Assembly (NCBI RefSeq): GCF_028437565.1
Contig: NZ_JAMRYR010000004.1
Location: 1-64,000, forward strand
DNA: 64,000 nt
DNA from: Actinomyces sp. B33
GTDB lineage: Bacteria > Actinomycetota > Actinomycetes > Actinomycetales > Actinomycetaceae
Direction: 5' to 3'
The notes beneath the pieces were generated by a model. It had not been told where the DNA came from, did no database searches, and saw only the letters and a list, made by a program, of their open reading frames with translations. Positions 27,135-36,307 of this stretch are shown here, piece by piece (positions within the stretch are counted from its first letter, which is position 1; each line of letters opens with the position of its first letter). A program made the translations under genes and the position numbers.

Positions 27135-28321
27135 CGCCGGTTCCGCACAGCGCCCAGGAGCGCGTGCCCGTCGGGGCCGTACCACACCGGGATGGTGTCG
27201 GGCACCGAGCGCAGGGCGTCGGGCACGAGGGCGTCGAAGCTGCCGTGGGCCATGAGCTGCTCGATCTCCGATAGGGATCGGATGGCGATCCCGGCGACGC
27301 GGTCGGGGAACTCGCGGGCGAACTCGGCGTAGATTTCCGGGTCGTGCTGCCCGTCGTCTCCGACGAGGATCCACCTGACGTGGGGGACGGTGCGGGCCAG
27401 TCGGCGCAGTTCGCGCCTCTTGTGCTCGACGCCGGAGCGGAACCACCCGGTGTTGGACGGGCCGAAGTCGGTCATGAGGAATCCGCCGAGGGGGTATCCG
27501 CAGCGCTCGAGGAAGTCGCGAACCGTCGGGACGACGTTCCATGCGCCGGTGGATAGGTAGAGGAGGGGCGCGGATGCGCCGCCGGTGCCGGCCTCGTCGA
27601 CGAGGCGAGTGAGGAATCGCGCCATCCCGGGGACGGCCTCGCGGGAGGAGACGCGGTCGACGAAGGAGTTCTTGGCGGCGACGAGCAGGCGGGGGAGCAT
27701 CGTCACCATCACGGTGTCGTCGATGTCGGAGACGACGCCGATGGACTCCTCCTCGCCGATGACGCGGACTCTGATGGAGACGGGGGCGCCGGCGCGGACG
27801 CGTCCCGATCCGGCGGGGGAGCGGCCGACGAGGGCGGTGCCGCGGCTCAGGGAGTCGCCCTCGACGAGGCCCATGGCGCGCACGTCGCCCTCGTGGAGGA
27901 CCTGGATCCGGGCGGTGTGCCATCCGGCGGGGAGGCCGTGGCCGGTGACGGAGATGTCGATGTAGCCGCTGCGGTCGGAGAAGGCGATGCGGCGTCGGGC
28001 GCCGACGGTGACGAGGACGGGCTGGCGGGGGACTTGCGCGTCGAAGAACTGGCGCCAGCCGCGGCGCTCGCGCAGCCACAGGCGCTGGTCGGAGGTGCGC
28101 TCCATGATGACGCGGCCGAGGATCCGCACGCGTCGGGTGGTCCCGTGTCCGCCGAAGCCGACGAGGCCCGCGTGGAAGCCCCAGTCCTCGAGGAGCCGGG
28201 CGACGATGGAGGAGCCGGCCTCGCCGGTGGCGGCGGCGGCCGTCAGGAGGACCGAGGGGGTCTCGTCGTCGAAGACGGGCTCTGGGGCGACGGCGGTGCG
28301 CAGGAATCGGCGGAGGCTCAT
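27128..28321 (-). CDS. App1-type phosphatase-domain protein (DUF2183)
   Basis: The 397-aa product has an N-terminal beta-rich region and a C-terminal DUF2183 (App1 phosphatidate phosphatase) domain. The HAD-like motif [13 protein letters not shown] supplies the DxDxT catalytic site, followed by [32 protein letters not shown] and [12 protein letters not shown], all typical of the family. It probably dephosphorylates a phospholipid or related phosphate. The start is set at 28321 because GACAAT lies six bases upstream and there is no support for the longer opening to 29710, which runs through the LacI gene. Confidence 0.83.
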   Translation of the reverse strand: MSLRRFLRTAVAPEPVFDDETPSVLLTAAAATGEAGSSIVARLLEDWGFHAGLVGFGGHGTTRRVRILGRVIMERTSDQRLWLRERRGWRQFFDAQVPRQPVLVTVGARRRIAFSDRSGYIDISVTGHGLPAGWHTARIQVLHEGDVRAMGLVEGDSLSRGTALVGRSPAGSGRVRAGAPVSIRVRVIGEEESIGVVSDIDDTVMVTMLPRLLVAAKNSFVDRVSSREAVPGMARFLTRLVDEAGTGGASAPLLYLSTGAWNVVPTVRDFLERCGYPLGGFLMTDFGPSNTGWFRSGVEHKRRELRRLARTVPHVRWILVGDDGQHDPEIYAEFAREFPDRVAGIAIRSLSEIEQLMAHGSFDALVPDALRSVPDTIPVWYGPDGHALLGAVRNRRH

Positions 28322-28327
28322 AGTCGT

Positions 28328-28333
28328 ATTGTC
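28328..28333 (-). promoter_or_regulatory. Leaderless -10-like box of the App1-type gene
   Basis: GACAAT on the minus strand is followed by six bases (ACGACT) and ATG. The first base departs from TANNNT. Confidence 0.4.
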
Positions 28334-28383
28334 CCGCACCGGGCGGACGCGGAGCGCCGGTCGGTGGGGGCGCGGGATGCGCG

Positions 28384-29514
28384 TCAGGGGGCGGGAGGGG
28401 CGGAGGAGTCGCGAACGACGAGGTGGGGGTTGAACGTGCGGTGCTCGACGGGGGCGTCGGGATCCGTGGCGCGCAGGAGGAGGTCGACGGCCTCGACGCC
28501 GAGCTCCCTCATGGGCTGGCAGACGGTGGTCAGGGGAACGGACATGTCGGCGGCGATCGAGATGTCGTCGAAGCCGACGACGGAGATCTGCCGGGGGATC
28601 TCGACGGCGCGCTCGCGCAGGTGGCCGACGACGCCGAAGGCGATGAGGTCGTTGGCGCAGAAGATCGCGGTGGGGAATCCGTCGGGCAGGGAGCCGGGGC
28701 CGGATCCGTCGGCGTCGAGGGCGGCGCGCATGTAGTCGCGGCCGGCTTGGGCGGTGAAGTCGGCGACCTCGGCGACGTCGAGGTCGATGGGGTCGTCGGG
28801 GTCCGCCCGCCATCCGCTGATCGCGTCCTGGACGCCGAGGAGGCGCTGGCGGGCCTGGCGGACGGAGGAGGGCCCGTTGAGGAAGAGGATGCGGCGGTGG
28901 CCGAGGTCGAGGAGGTGCTCGATGGCCAGGGCGGCGCCGGCCCGGTCGTCGATGCTGACGCTCGACATGTCGTCGGGGGTGTCGGGGCAGTCGAAGAGGA
29001 CGATGGGGATGCCGCGGTCGACGAGTTCGTGGGCGACGTCCAGGCGCGTGTCGGCGGGTGTCAGGAGGATGCCGCGAACGGCCTGGCCGGCGAGGGCGCG
29101 CAGGAGCGTGGCCTCGTCGTCGGGGTCGGCGTGGGTCGAGGCGAGGGACATCACGCAGCCGTTGTCGCGCAGGCGCTGTTCCATGCCGGCGGCGGCCTCC
29201 ATGAAGAAGGGGTTGGTCAGGTCGAAGACGGCGACTCCGACGAGGGGGGAGACGCCTCGGCGCAGGGCCTGGGCGGTGGGGTTGGGGACGTAGCCGAGTT
29301 GGGCGATGGCGCGCTCGACGCGGGCGCGCACGTCGTCGCGGACGCTGCCGCGACGGTTGATGACGTTGGAGACGGAGCCGACGCTGACTCCCGCGAGGGC
29401 GGCGACGTCCTTGACGCCGGGGGGCTTGATCGGGGGGGCGGTGGTTGTCGCGGGGGAGGTCTGGCGTGAGCGTCCCGTGCGGCCTCGGGGGGAGGTCTGT
29501 CCGGATGAAGCCAC
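28384..29514 (-). CDS. LacI-family regulator of the L-rhamnose genes
   Basis: The 376-aa product has a 30-residue Thr/Pro/Arg-rich tail, then a LacI helix-turn-helix and hinge ([21 protein letters not shown]) and a periplasmic-binding-protein-like sensor domain with [20 protein letters not shown] near its end. It diverges from the rhamnose ABC importer, so it probably represses the rhamnose genes and is released by L-rhamnose or a catabolite. TGAATCGTTTCA at 29711 and similar sites at 34503, 40411 and 40434 are its likely operators. The GTG start has GAAGGGC seven bases upstream. Ligand identity is inferred from context. Confidence 0.85.
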   Translation of the reverse strand: MASSGQTSPRGRTGRSRQTSPATTTAPPIKPPGVKDVAALAGVSVGSVSNVINRRGSVRDDVRARVERAIAQLGYVPNPTAQALRRGVSPLVGVAVFDLTNPFFMEAAAGMEQRLRDNGCVMSLASTHADPDDEATLLRALAGQAVRGILLTPADTRLDVAHELVDRGIPIVLFDCPDTPDDMSSVSIDDRAGAALAIEHLLDLGHRRILFLNGPSSVRQARQRLLGVQDAISGWRADPDDPIDLDVAEVADFTAQAGRDYMRAALDADGSGPGSLPDGFPTAIFCANDLIAFGVVGHLRERAVEIPRQISVVGFDDISIAADMSVPLTTVCQPMRELGVEAVDLLLRATDPDAPVEHRTFNPHLVVRDSSAPPAP

Positions 29515-29585
29515 GGCGGTGCCCTTCGTTCGTCGGTGTTGATGGCCTTATTCTCGCACTGGCTCCGCGGGGGGACGAGTGGATC

Positions 29586-29598
29586 GGATCACTGATCC
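29586..29598. promoter_or_regulatory. 13-bp inverted repeat upstream of the LacI gene
   Basis: GGATCACTGATCC is symmetric around its central C and is embedded in a larger pair of 7-bp arms (29579-29585 and 29594-29600). It differs from the LacI-type operators, so it could bind another regulator or be chance. Confidence 0.3.
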
Positions 29599-29619
29599 AC
29601 GCGGGTGCCAGATCCGGAT

Positions 29620-29631
29620 AAAAACGATTCA
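29620..29631. promoter_or_regulatory. Weak LacI-type operator
   Basis: AAAAACGATTCA matches the TGAAACGTTTCA consensus at 9 of 12 positions. It lies about 90 bp from the stronger site at 29711, on the side of the divergent regulator gene. Confidence 0.4.
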
Positions 29632-29672
29632 TTTCGGCTTGGTCACGGAATAGTGTCGGTTGCGCTCTCTTG

Positions 29673-29722
29673 TTGACATGCGGCGAATTGCGTGTCAAAC
29701 TCAGCAACACTGAATCGTTTCA
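29673..29722 (+). promoter_or_regulatory. Promoter and operator of the rhamnose importer
   Basis: TTGACA at 29673-29678 is followed after 17 bases by CAAACT (29696-29701). The operator TGAATCGTTTCA occupies 29711-29722, where transcription would begin. A strong ribosome-binding site GGAGGTGA follows at 29733-29740. Confidence 0.7.
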
Positions 29723-29744
29723 ACCTCGATGTGGAGGTGATCGC

Positions 29745-31259
29745 GTGACGCGCGAAGAAGCTCAGCCCGTCGTCTCCCTTCGGCACGCAGTCAAGAAGTT
29801 CGGGAACTTCGTCGCCATGGGGGACGGGTGCATCGAGCTCTACCCCGGTGAGATCCACGCCCTCGCCGGAGAGAACGGGGCCGGCAAATCGACCCTCGTC
29901 AAGGTCCTCGCCGGGATCCACCAGCCCAACGCCGGCGAGTTCCTCGTCGACGGGACCCCCGTCTCCTTCAAGACCCCGGCCGAATCCAAAGCCGCGGGGA
30001 TCTCGGTGATCTACCAGGAGCCCACCCTCTTCCCCGACCTGAGCGTCGCCGAGAACATCTACATCGGACGCCAGCCGACCCGGGGACTGGGCATGATCGA
30101 CCACGCCCAGATGCGCGCCGACGCCGCCGAGCTCTTCGCCCGGCTCGAAGTCGACATCGACCCCTCCCGCCCGGCAGAGGGCCTGTCCATCGCCGATCAG
30201 CAGATCCTCGAGATCGCCAAGGCGATCTCCCTGGACGCCAAGGTCCTCATCATGGACGAGCCGACCGCCGCCCTGTCCGGTCACGAGGTCGAGCGCCTCT
30301 TCAGCATCGCCCGCGGCCTGCGCGACCAGGGCGCCGCCCTCATGTTCATCTCCCACCGCATGGAGGAGATCTTCGGCCTGTGCGACCGGGTGACGATCAT
30401 GCGCGACGGTCGCTACGTCTCCACCCGGATGATCGCCGAGACCAGTGAGCCCGAACTCGTCCGCGACATGGTCGGGCGCAGCGTCGACCAGCTCTTCCCC
30501 AAGCTCGACGCCGAGATCGGCGACGTCGTCCTCTCCGTCGACGGACTGACCCGCACCGGCGTCTTCCGCGACGTCTCCTTCGAGGTCCGCTCCGGCGAGA
30601 TCCTCGGCCTGGCGGGCCTCGTCGGCGCCGGCAGGTCCGAGGTCGCCCGAGCGATCATGGGCGTCGACCGCATCGACTCCGGCTCGATCGAGGTGTTCGG
30701 CAAAAAGCTGCGCCCCGGCGACACCACCGCCGCGATCCGCGCCGGGCTCGGCTTCGTCCCCGAGGACAGGCGCAAGCAGGGCCTCGTCATGGACATCTCC
30801 GTCCTGCGCAACACCGCCCTCACCCTGCGCTCGCGGCTCGCCCGCTTCGGTATCATCGACTCCCGCAAGGAGGCCCAGGCCGCGGCCGAATGGTCCGAGC
30901 GCCTCGAGGTCAAGACCGCCAGCCAGTACGAGCCCGTCTCCTCCCTGTCCGGCGGCAACCAGCAGAAGGTCGTCCTCGCCAAGTGGCTCGCGACCAACCC
31001 GCGGATCCTCATCGTCGACGAGCCCACCCGGGGCATCGACGTCGGCACGAAATCCGAAGTCCACCGGCTCCTGTCCACACTCGCCCAGTCCGGCGTGGCC
31101 ATCATCATGATCTCCTCCGAGCTCCCCGAGATCCTCGGGATGTCCGACCGCGTCCTCGTCATGTGCGAGGGCGTCGTCACCGCCGAGCTCACCCGGGACG
31201 AGGCCACCGCCGAGAACGTCATGACTGCGGCCACCGACCATGCGAAGGCGGCATCGTGA
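29745..31259 (+). CDS. Rhamnose ABC importer, duplicated ATPase subunit
   Basis: The 504-aa product has two ABC domains. The first has Walker A in GENGAGKST near residue 45 and Walker B in LIMDEPTAAL. The second has a degenerate Walker A (GLVGAGRSE) and LIVDEPTRGID with signature SGGNQQK. This is the RbsA/CUT2 type; the equivalent in Rhizobium is called RhaT. It powers uptake with the two permeases and the binding lipoprotein downstream. The GTG start four bases after GGAGGTGA is preferred over an ATG at 29670, which precedes the promoter. The stop overlaps the next start as GTGA. Confidence 0.9.
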   Translation: MTREEAQPVVSLRHAVKKFGNFVAMGDGCIELYPGEIHALAGENGAGKSTLVKVLAGIHQPNAGEFLVDGTPVSFKTPAESKAAGISVIYQEPTLFPDLSVAENIYIGRQPTRGLGMIDHAQMRADAAELFARLEVDIDPSRPAEGLSIADQQILEIAKAISLDAKVLIMDEPTAALSGHEVERLFSIARGLRDQGAALMFISHRMEEIFGLCDRVTIMRDGRYVSTRMIAETSEPELVRDMVGRSVDQLFPKLDAEIGDVVLSVDGLTRTGVFRDVSFEVRSGEILGLAGLVGAGRSEVARAIMGVDRIDSGSIEVFGKKLRPGDTTAAIRAGLGFVPEDRRKQGLVMDISVLRNTALTLRSRLARFGIIDSRKEAQAAAEWSERLEVKTASQYEPVSSLSGGNQQKVVLAKWLATNPRILIVDEPTRGIDVGTKSEVHRLLSTLAQSGVAIIMISSELPEILGMSDRVLVMCEGVVTAELTRDEATAENVMTAATDHAKAAS

Positions 31260-32278
31260 ACACCACCCCCGCAACGCCCGCTGCGCGCGGCTCCCTCCTC
31301 GGCCGCATCTTCTCCATGCGCGAGATGCCGGTGATCATCGCCCTCATCGCCCTCGTCATCATCACCTGGGCGCTCAACCCGAGATTCCTCACCCCCCAGG
31401 GCGTCAAGGACCTCTTCCTCAACGCGACGATCGCCATGCTCATGGCCGCAGGCCAGTCCCTCATCATCTCCACCGAAGGCGTCGACCTGTCGATCGGATC
31501 GATCCTCGGGTGCTCCGCGTTCTTCACCGGCGTCCTCTTCGCCACAGTCCCCGGCATCCCCATCGTCGTCGTCTTCATCGCCGGCACCCTCCTGGGGGCT
31601 GTCCTGGGAGCCGTCAACGGCCTGCTCGTCACCCGGGCGAGAGTCCCCGCGATGGTCATCACCCTCGGCACCATGTACGTCTTCCGGGGCGGCCTCAACT
31701 GGTGGGCCGGATCCACCCAGTACTTCGCCGGGGACCGCCCCCAGTCCTTCGGGGACCTCGGCGTCGCCACCGCCCTCGGGTTCCCCGTCCTGACGATCCT
31801 CGCGATCGTCGTCATCGTCCTCGTCTCCCTCTACCAGCACTACGCGCGCTCCGGCCGCGACCTGTACGCGATCGGCTCGGACCGCGAAGCCGCCGCCGTC
31901 TACGGCATCCCCGTCGCGCGCCGCGTCTTCGGGGCTTTCGTCGCCAACGGCGCCCTCGTCGGCCTGGGCGGAGTCCTGTACGCCTCCCGCTTCAACTCCG
32001 TGGGGGCCACCACCGGCACCGGCATGGAGCTCGACATCGTCGCCGCCTGCGTCGTCGGCGGGGTCGCGATGACCGGCGGCGTCGGCATCGCCTACGGGGC
32101 GGCCATCGGCGCCCTCCTCCTCAACACCATCACCTCGGCCCTGACGGCCGTCGGAGTCGACAAGTTCTGGCAGCGCGCCGTCGTCGGCATGCTCATCATC
32201 GTCGCCATCCTCATCGACCGGGTCTCGACGATCCGCCGCCAGGACGCGCTTCGCAAGAAGGGAAGGGCAGCAGCATGA
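31256..32278 (+). CDS. Rhamnose ABC importer, permease 1
   Basis: The 340-aa CUT2-type inner-membrane permease has about ten hydrophobic segments and family stretches such as STEGVDLSIGSI, ARVPAMVITLGTMYVFRG and YAIGSDREAAAVYGIPV. It pairs with the next permease to form the translocation channel. The GTG start overlaps the ATPase stop (GTGA), and its own stop overlaps the next start (ATGA). It corresponds to RhaP of the Rhizobium system. Confidence 0.9.
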   Translation: MNTTPATPAARGSLLGRIFSMREMPVIIALIALVIITWALNPRFLTPQGVKDLFLNATIAMLMAAGQSLIISTEGVDLSIGSILGCSAFFTGVLFATVPGIPIVVVFIAGTLLGAVLGAVNGLLVTRARVPAMVITLGTMYVFRGGLNWWAGSTQYFAGDRPQSFGDLGVATALGFPVLTILAIVVIVLVSLYQHYARSGRDLYAIGSDREAAAVYGIPVARRVFGAFVANGALVGLGGVLYASRFNSVGATTGTGMELDIVAACVVGGVAMTGGVGIAYGAAIGALLLNTITSALTAVGVDKFWQRAVVGMLIIVAILIDRVSTIRRQDALRKKGRAAA

Positions 32279-33330
32279 GCACCCTTGAGAAGACGGCCCG
32301 ATCGGCCGGATCCGACCTGATGCGGCGCATCTGGGCGGCGCGCGACACGAAGATGGCGATGATCCTCATCACCGCGATCGTCCTCGCCCTGATCTTCGTC
32401 CCCCGCTTCGGCCAGCCCCGCACGCTGACCTACCTAACCCTCGACATCACGACGACGCTGCTCATGGCGCTGCCGATGACGCTGGTCATGGTTAACGCCG
32501 ACATCGACCTGTCCGTCGCGTCGACGGCCGGACTCGTCTCCGCCGTCATGGGCGTGATGATCCAGCACGGGATCGGCTTCTGGGCGACCCTCCTCGTGTG
32601 CCTCTTCGTCGGCCTGCTGTGCGGCGCCTTCAACGGCGTCCTCACGGCGTTCGTCGGGATCCCCGCGCTGGCCGTGACGATCGGCACCCTGGCGCTGTAC
32701 CGGGGCCTCGCCCTCGTCATCATCGGCGATCAGTCGATCTCCGCCTTCCCCGAGTGGGCGACCTCCTTCGCCACCGGGTCCTTCGGCTCCACGGGGATCC
32801 CGTACGTCGTCGTCCCCCTGGCCGTCTTCGTCCTCGCCTTCTGGGTGCTCTTGCACAAGACCCCGTACGGCCGGGGCCTGTACGCCCTCGGGCACTCCCA
32901 GGAGGCCGCGCGCTTCGTCGGCATCGACACGCGCAAGTCCCGCATGTGCGCGCTCGTCCTGTCGGGCGTCATGGCGGCGGTCGCCGGCGTCTTCTACACG
33001 CTGCGCTACTCGGCCGCCAAGTCCGACAACGTCGAGGGCCTCGAACTGACCGTCATCGCGGCCATCGTCTTCGGCGGCGTCTCGGTCTTCGGAGGCAAGG
33101 GCTCGATCTGGGGATCCCTCTTCGGCGTCCTGATCGTCGGGGTCCTCAACTACGCGCTGCGCCTCAACCGCATCCCCGAGGTCGTCCTCGTGATGATCAC
33201 GGGCCTGCTCCTCATCGGCTCGGTCGTGGCCCCGTCGGTGGCCGCCGCCTGGAAGGAATGGCGTTCGGGACGGCACCCGAACCCGGTCGAACCGGCATCC
33301 GCACCCACCCCCGGCGCCGTCGGCGCCTGA
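32275..33330 (+). CDS. Rhamnose ABC importer, permease 2
   Basis: The 351-aa CUT2-type permease is paralogous to the previous gene, with NADIDLSVASTAGL, GIPALAVTIGTLALYRGLA and YALGHSQEAARFVGI. The start is the ATG within ATGA overlapping permease 1. It corresponds to RhaQ of the Rhizobium system. The C-terminus is a Pro/Ala tail. Confidence 0.9.
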   Translation: MSTLEKTARSAGSDLMRRIWAARDTKMAMILITAIVLALIFVPRFGQPRTLTYLTLDITTTLLMALPMTLVMVNADIDLSVASTAGLVSAVMGVMIQHGIGFWATLLVCLFVGLLCGAFNGVLTAFVGIPALAVTIGTLALYRGLALVIIGDQSISAFPEWATSFATGSFGSTGIPYVVVPLAVFVLAFWVLLHKTPYGRGLYALGHSQEAARFVGIDTRKSRMCALVLSGVMAAVAGVFYTLRYSAAKSDNVEGLELTVIAAIVFGGVSVFGGKGSIWGSLFGVLIVGVLNYALRLNRIPEVVLVMITGLLLIGSVVAPSVAAAWKEWRSGRHPNPVEPASAPTPGAVGA

Positions 33331-33347
33331 TGAAAGGAAAGACGAAG

Positions 33348-34418
33348 ATGTCTCGACTCGCTCGTCCGATGACTGCCGCCGTCGGCGCGGTCCTCCTCAT
33401 GTCCTCGATGTCCCTGGCCGCCTGCTCGGGCGGCTCGGACACCGCCGCCACCGACTCGTCCGCCTCGGGCGCTGCGCCCGCCGCCGCCGACGTCTCCGAC
33501 GCGACGATCACCTTCATCCCCAAGCAGCTCAACAACCCGTTCTCCGACGTCATGCTCGGCGGCGGCACCAAGGGCGCCGAGGAGATCGGCTTCGCCGACA
33601 ACCAGATCGTCGGCCCGCTCGAAGCGTCCTCGTCCTCGCAGGTGTCCTTCATCAACGCCGAGGTCCAGGCCGGCACGAACGTCATCGTCATCGCCGCCAA
33701 CGACCCCGACGCCGTGTGCCCGGCGCTCAAGGACGCCCGAGACGCCGGCTCGCACGTCGTCACCTTCGACTCCGATGCGGCCGCCGACTGCCGCGACCTG
33801 TTCATCAACCAGGTCGAGTCCAAGCAGGTCGCCCTGACCATGCTCGAGATGGTCTCCGAGCAGATCGGCGGGGCCGGCAACATCGCGATCCTGTCGGCCA
33901 CGGCCACCGCGACCAACCAGAACGCGTGGATCACGTTCATGGAGGACGAGATCGCCTCCAACGACAAGTACAAGGACATCGTCATCGTCGACAAGGTCTA
34001 CGGCGACGACGACGACACCAAGTCCTTCCAGGAGGCCCAGGGCCTGCTCCAGGCGCACCCCGATCTCGACGCCATCGTCTCCCCGACGACCGTCGGCATC
34101 GCCGCGACCGCCCGCTACCTGTCGACCTCGGAGTACAAGGGCAAGGTCGTCCTGACCGGCCTGGGCCTGCCCAATGAGATGCGCTCCTTCGTCAAGGACG
34201 GCACCGTCACCGAGTTCGCCCTGTGGGATCCGGCCCAGCTCGGCTACGTCGCCGCCTACGCGGGCGCCGCCCTGCACTCCGGCAAGATCACGGGCGCGGT
34301 CGGCGACACCTTCACCGCCGGCGAGCTCGGCGAGCGCACCGTCGAGGAGGGCGGCATCGTCGTCGTCGGCGACCCGGTCCGGTTCAACGCTGACAACATC
34401 GACGACTACGACTTCTGA
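33348..34418 (+). CDS. Rhamnose-binding lipoprotein of the ABC importer
   Basis: The 356-aa product has a lipoprotein signal ending SLAAC with Cys26 as the lipid site, a Ser/Ala linker and a type I periplasmic-binding fold: ATITFIPKQLNNPFSDVML at its start, then VIAANDPDAVCPALKDA and LDAIVSPTTVGIAATARYL. It corresponds to RhaS of the Rhizobium system. It captures L-rhamnose outside the membrane and delivers it to the permeases. The ATG at 33348 follows AAAGGAAAG; an in-frame ATG at 33330 overlapping the permease stop is less likely. The gene is followed by a hairpin and then the mutarotase promoter. Confidence 0.9.
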   Translation: MSRLARPMTAAVGAVLLMSSMSLAACSGGSDTAATDSSASGAAPAAADVSDATITFIPKQLNNPFSDVMLGGGTKGAEEIGFADNQIVGPLEASSSSQVSFINAEVQAGTNVIVIAANDPDAVCPALKDARDAGSHVVTFDSDAAADCRDLFINQVESKQVALTMLEMVSEQIGGAGNIAILSATATATNQNAWITFMEDEIASNDKYKDIVIVDKVYGDDDDTKSFQEAQGLLQAHPDLDAIVSPTTVGIAATARYLSTSEYKGKVVLTGLGLPNEMRSFVKDGTVTEFALWDPAQLGYVAAYAGAALHSGKITGAVGDTFTAGELGERTVEEGGIVVVGDPVRFNADNIDDYDF

Positions 34419-34438
34419 TCGTCGCGCGACGTTCTGAT

Positions 34439-34472
34439 GCTCGGCGGTCGGGGTCCCCTCCGGCCGCCGAGC
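34439..34472 (+). terminator. Intergenic hairpin after the rhamnose-binding protein gene
   Basis: GCTCGGCGGTCGG and CCGGCCGCCGAGC form a 13-bp stem with one G-U pair and an 8-base loop. There is no U-tract, so it may be a partial terminator or an RNA 3' stabiliser that favours expression of the binding protein. Confidence 0.6.
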
Positions 34473-34494
34473 CCTGTGAGAGGCGGATCGCCCA

Positions 34495-34523
34495 TTGACT
34501 AATGAAACGTTTCATCATATGCT
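34495..34523 (+). promoter_or_regulatory. Promoter with a perfect LacI-type operator in its spacer
   Basis: TTGACT (34495-34500), a 17-base spacer, and TATGCT (34518-34523) form a near-consensus promoter. The spacer contains ATGAAACGTTTCAT (34502-34515), a perfect 14-bp palindrome. Repressor binding there would block RNA polymerase directly. It drives the mutarotase-rhaI-rhaB genes. Confidence 0.85.
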
Positions 34524-34563
34524 GGACCCCACGACGTTCCCATTCGACGACGAAGGAGGAATG

Positions 34564-34929
34564 ATGAGCCCGACCCTCGACCTCGACGCGCTCCTGACTG
34601 CCACCGACCAGGCCTCGCCCACCCGGCAGTGCTTCCTACTGCGGGTCCGTCCCGACAAGCTCGCCGAGTACGTCGACGTCCACCAGCGCGTCTGGCAGGA
34701 GATGCGCGACGCCCTGACCGACGCCGGATGGCGCAACTACTCGCTCTTCCTCGACCGCGACTCCGGCACCGTCGTCGGCTACTTCGAATCCGACGACGCC
34801 GACGCCGCCCAACGAGCGATGGCCGCCACCGAGGTCAACACCCGCTGGCAGGCCGACATGGCCCAGTACTTCGACGGAGAAGCCGGCGGACAGGCCCGCA
34901 TCCTGCCCCAGTACTTCTACCTCCCCTGA
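34564..34929 (+). CDS. rhaM: L-rhamnose mutarotase
   Basis: Interconverts alpha and beta anomers of L-rhamnose before isomerisation. The 121-aa product has the family core CFLLRVRPDKLAEYVDVHQRVW, WRNYSLFLDRDSGTVVGYFE and the C-terminal MAQYFDG plus YFYLP. A 15-residue N-terminal extension makes it slightly longer than the usual 105-110 aa. ATGs occur at 34561 and 34564; AAGGAGGA ends at 34560, so the second is better spaced. The longer opening from 34495 would start within the promoter and is rejected. Confidence 0.9.
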   Translation: MSPTLDLDALLTATDQASPTRQCFLLRVRPDKLAEYVDVHQRVWQEMRDALTDAGWRNYSLFLDRDSGTVVGYFESDDADAAQRAMAATEVNTRWQADMAQYFDGEAGGQARILPQYFYLP

Positions 34930-34968
34930 CACGCCCGCACCCGACCGCCATCGAAAGAGAGAACCCCC

Positions 34969-36147
34969 ATGGTCGCCCTTTCCGACCTCACCGCCGAGCA
35001 GCGCAGACTCCTCGCCGAGCAGACCATCGAACTGCCCTCCTGGGCCTTCGGCAACTCCGGCACCCGCTTCAAGGTCTTCGCCACCCCCGGCACCCCCCGC
35101 GACGCCTTCGAGAAAGTCGCCGACGCCGCCCAAGTCCACCGCTTCACCGGGATCACCCCCCGAGTCTCCCTCCACATCCCCTGGGACCTCGTCGACTCCT
35201 TCGAAGCCCTGCGCGACCACGCCGCCGAACTCGGCGTCGAACTCGGCACCATCAACTCCAACGTCTTCCAGGACAACGACTACAAATTCGGGTCCCTGAC
35301 CAACTCCGACCCCGCCCTGCGCCGCAAGGCCGTCGACGCCCACCTCGAATGCATCGACGTCATGCGCGCCACCGGCTCGAAAGTCCTCAAGATCTGGCTC
35401 GCCGACGGCACCAATTACCCCGGCCAGGACTCCATCGCCGCCCGCCAGGAACGCCTCGCCGAATCCCTCCAGACGATCTACTCCGAACTCGACGACGACC
35501 AGCAGCTCCTCCTCGAGTACAAGTTCTTCGAGCCCGCCTTCTACCACACCGACATCCCGGACTGGGGCACCGCCCTCTCCCACGTCCTCGCCCTCGGCGA
35601 GCGGGCCGTCGTCTGCCTCGACACCGGTCACCACGCGCCCGGGACCAACATCGAGTTCATCGTCGTCCAACTCCTGCGCGCCGGGCGCCTGGGGGCCTTC
35701 GACTTCAACTCGCGCTTCTACGCCGACGACGACCTCATCGTCGGCTCCGCCGACCCCTTCCAGCTCTTCCGCATCATGCACGAGATCGTCGGCTTCGGCG
35801 CCCTCGACAAGGACTCCGGCGTCAACTTCATGCTCGACCAGTGCCACAACCTCGAGGCGAAGATCCCCGGGGAGATCCTCTCGGCCCTCAACGTCCAGGA
35901 GGCCACCGCCAAGGCCCTCCTCGTCGACCGCGACGCCCTCTCCCGAGCCCAGGCCGACCACGACGTCATCGGTGCCAACCAGGTCCTCATGGACGCCTTC
36001 TCCACCGATGTGCGCCCGCTCCTGCGCGACCTGCGCGAGGACCAGGGCCTCGACCCCGACCCGCTCGCCGCCTTCGCCCGCTCCGGCTACCTCGAGACCA
36101 TCGAGGCCGAGCGCGTCGGCGGCCAGCAGGCCAGCTGGGGCGCCTAA
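34969..36147 (+). CDS. rhaI: L-rhamnose isomerase, RhaI type
   Basis: Converts L-rhamnose to L-rhamnulose. The 392-aa product is the Pseudomonas stutzeri/Rhizobium RhaI type rather than E. coli RhaA. Visible features are WAFGNSGTRFKVF, KVLKIWLADGTNYPGQ, LLEYKFFEPAFYHTD, CLDTGHHAPGTNIEF and FDFNSRFYADDDLIVGS, which carry the metal-binding Glu, Asp and His residues. GAAAGAGAG precedes the ATG. It is the second gene of the mutarotase operon. Confidence 0.93.
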   Translation: MVALSDLTAEQRRLLAEQTIELPSWAFGNSGTRFKVFATPGTPRDAFEKVADAAQVHRFTGITPRVSLHIPWDLVDSFEALRDHAAELGVELGTINSNVFQDNDYKFGSLTNSDPALRRKAVDAHLECIDVMRATGSKVLKIWLADGTNYPGQDSIAARQERLAESLQTIYSELDDDQQLLLEYKFFEPAFYHTDIPDWGTALSHVLALGERAVVCLDTGHHAPGTNIEFIVVQLLRAGRLGAFDFNSRFYADDDLIVGSADPFQLFRIMHEIVGFGALDKDSGVNFMLDQCHNLEAKIPGEILSALNVQEATAKALLVDRDALSRAQADHDVIGANQVLMDAFSTDVRPLLRDLREDQGLDPDPLAAFARSGYLETIEAERVGGQQASWGA

Positions 36148-36152
36148 GACCC

Positions 36153-36180
36153 CGCCCGCCCCTCGCACCAGGGGCGGGCG
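36153..36180 (+). terminator. Hairpin after rhaI
   Basis: CGCCCGCCCCT and AGGGGCGGGCG form an 11-bp stem with a 6-base loop directly after the rhaI stop. No U-tract follows, so read-through into rhaB is likely. Confidence 0.55.
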
Positions 36181-36202
36181 GAACGGCGCCTCCCGCGCCA
36201 TG

Positions 36203-36258
36203 AGCGGCACCTCCCCGGCCCCGCGGACCACGGTCGCGCCACCCGGGGCGGTGCCGCT
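36203..36258 (+). other. Second hairpin in the rhaI-rhaB gap
   Basis: AGCGGCACCTCCCCGG and CCGGGGCGGTGCCGCT form a 16-bp stem with one mismatch and a loop of about 24 bases. It ends 50 bases before the rhaB ATG. It may insulate rhaI from rhaB transcript decay or modulate read-through. Confidence 0.5.
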
Positions 36259-36307
36259 TCTCGCCGCAGACACCGACGGACAACCCCCGACGAGACGGAG
36301 AACCCTG

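Noticed and set aside
34495-34560. Longer mutarotase start at 34495
   Set aside because: It would begin at the -35 box and translate the operator; AAGGAGGA directly before 34561/34564 marks the real start.
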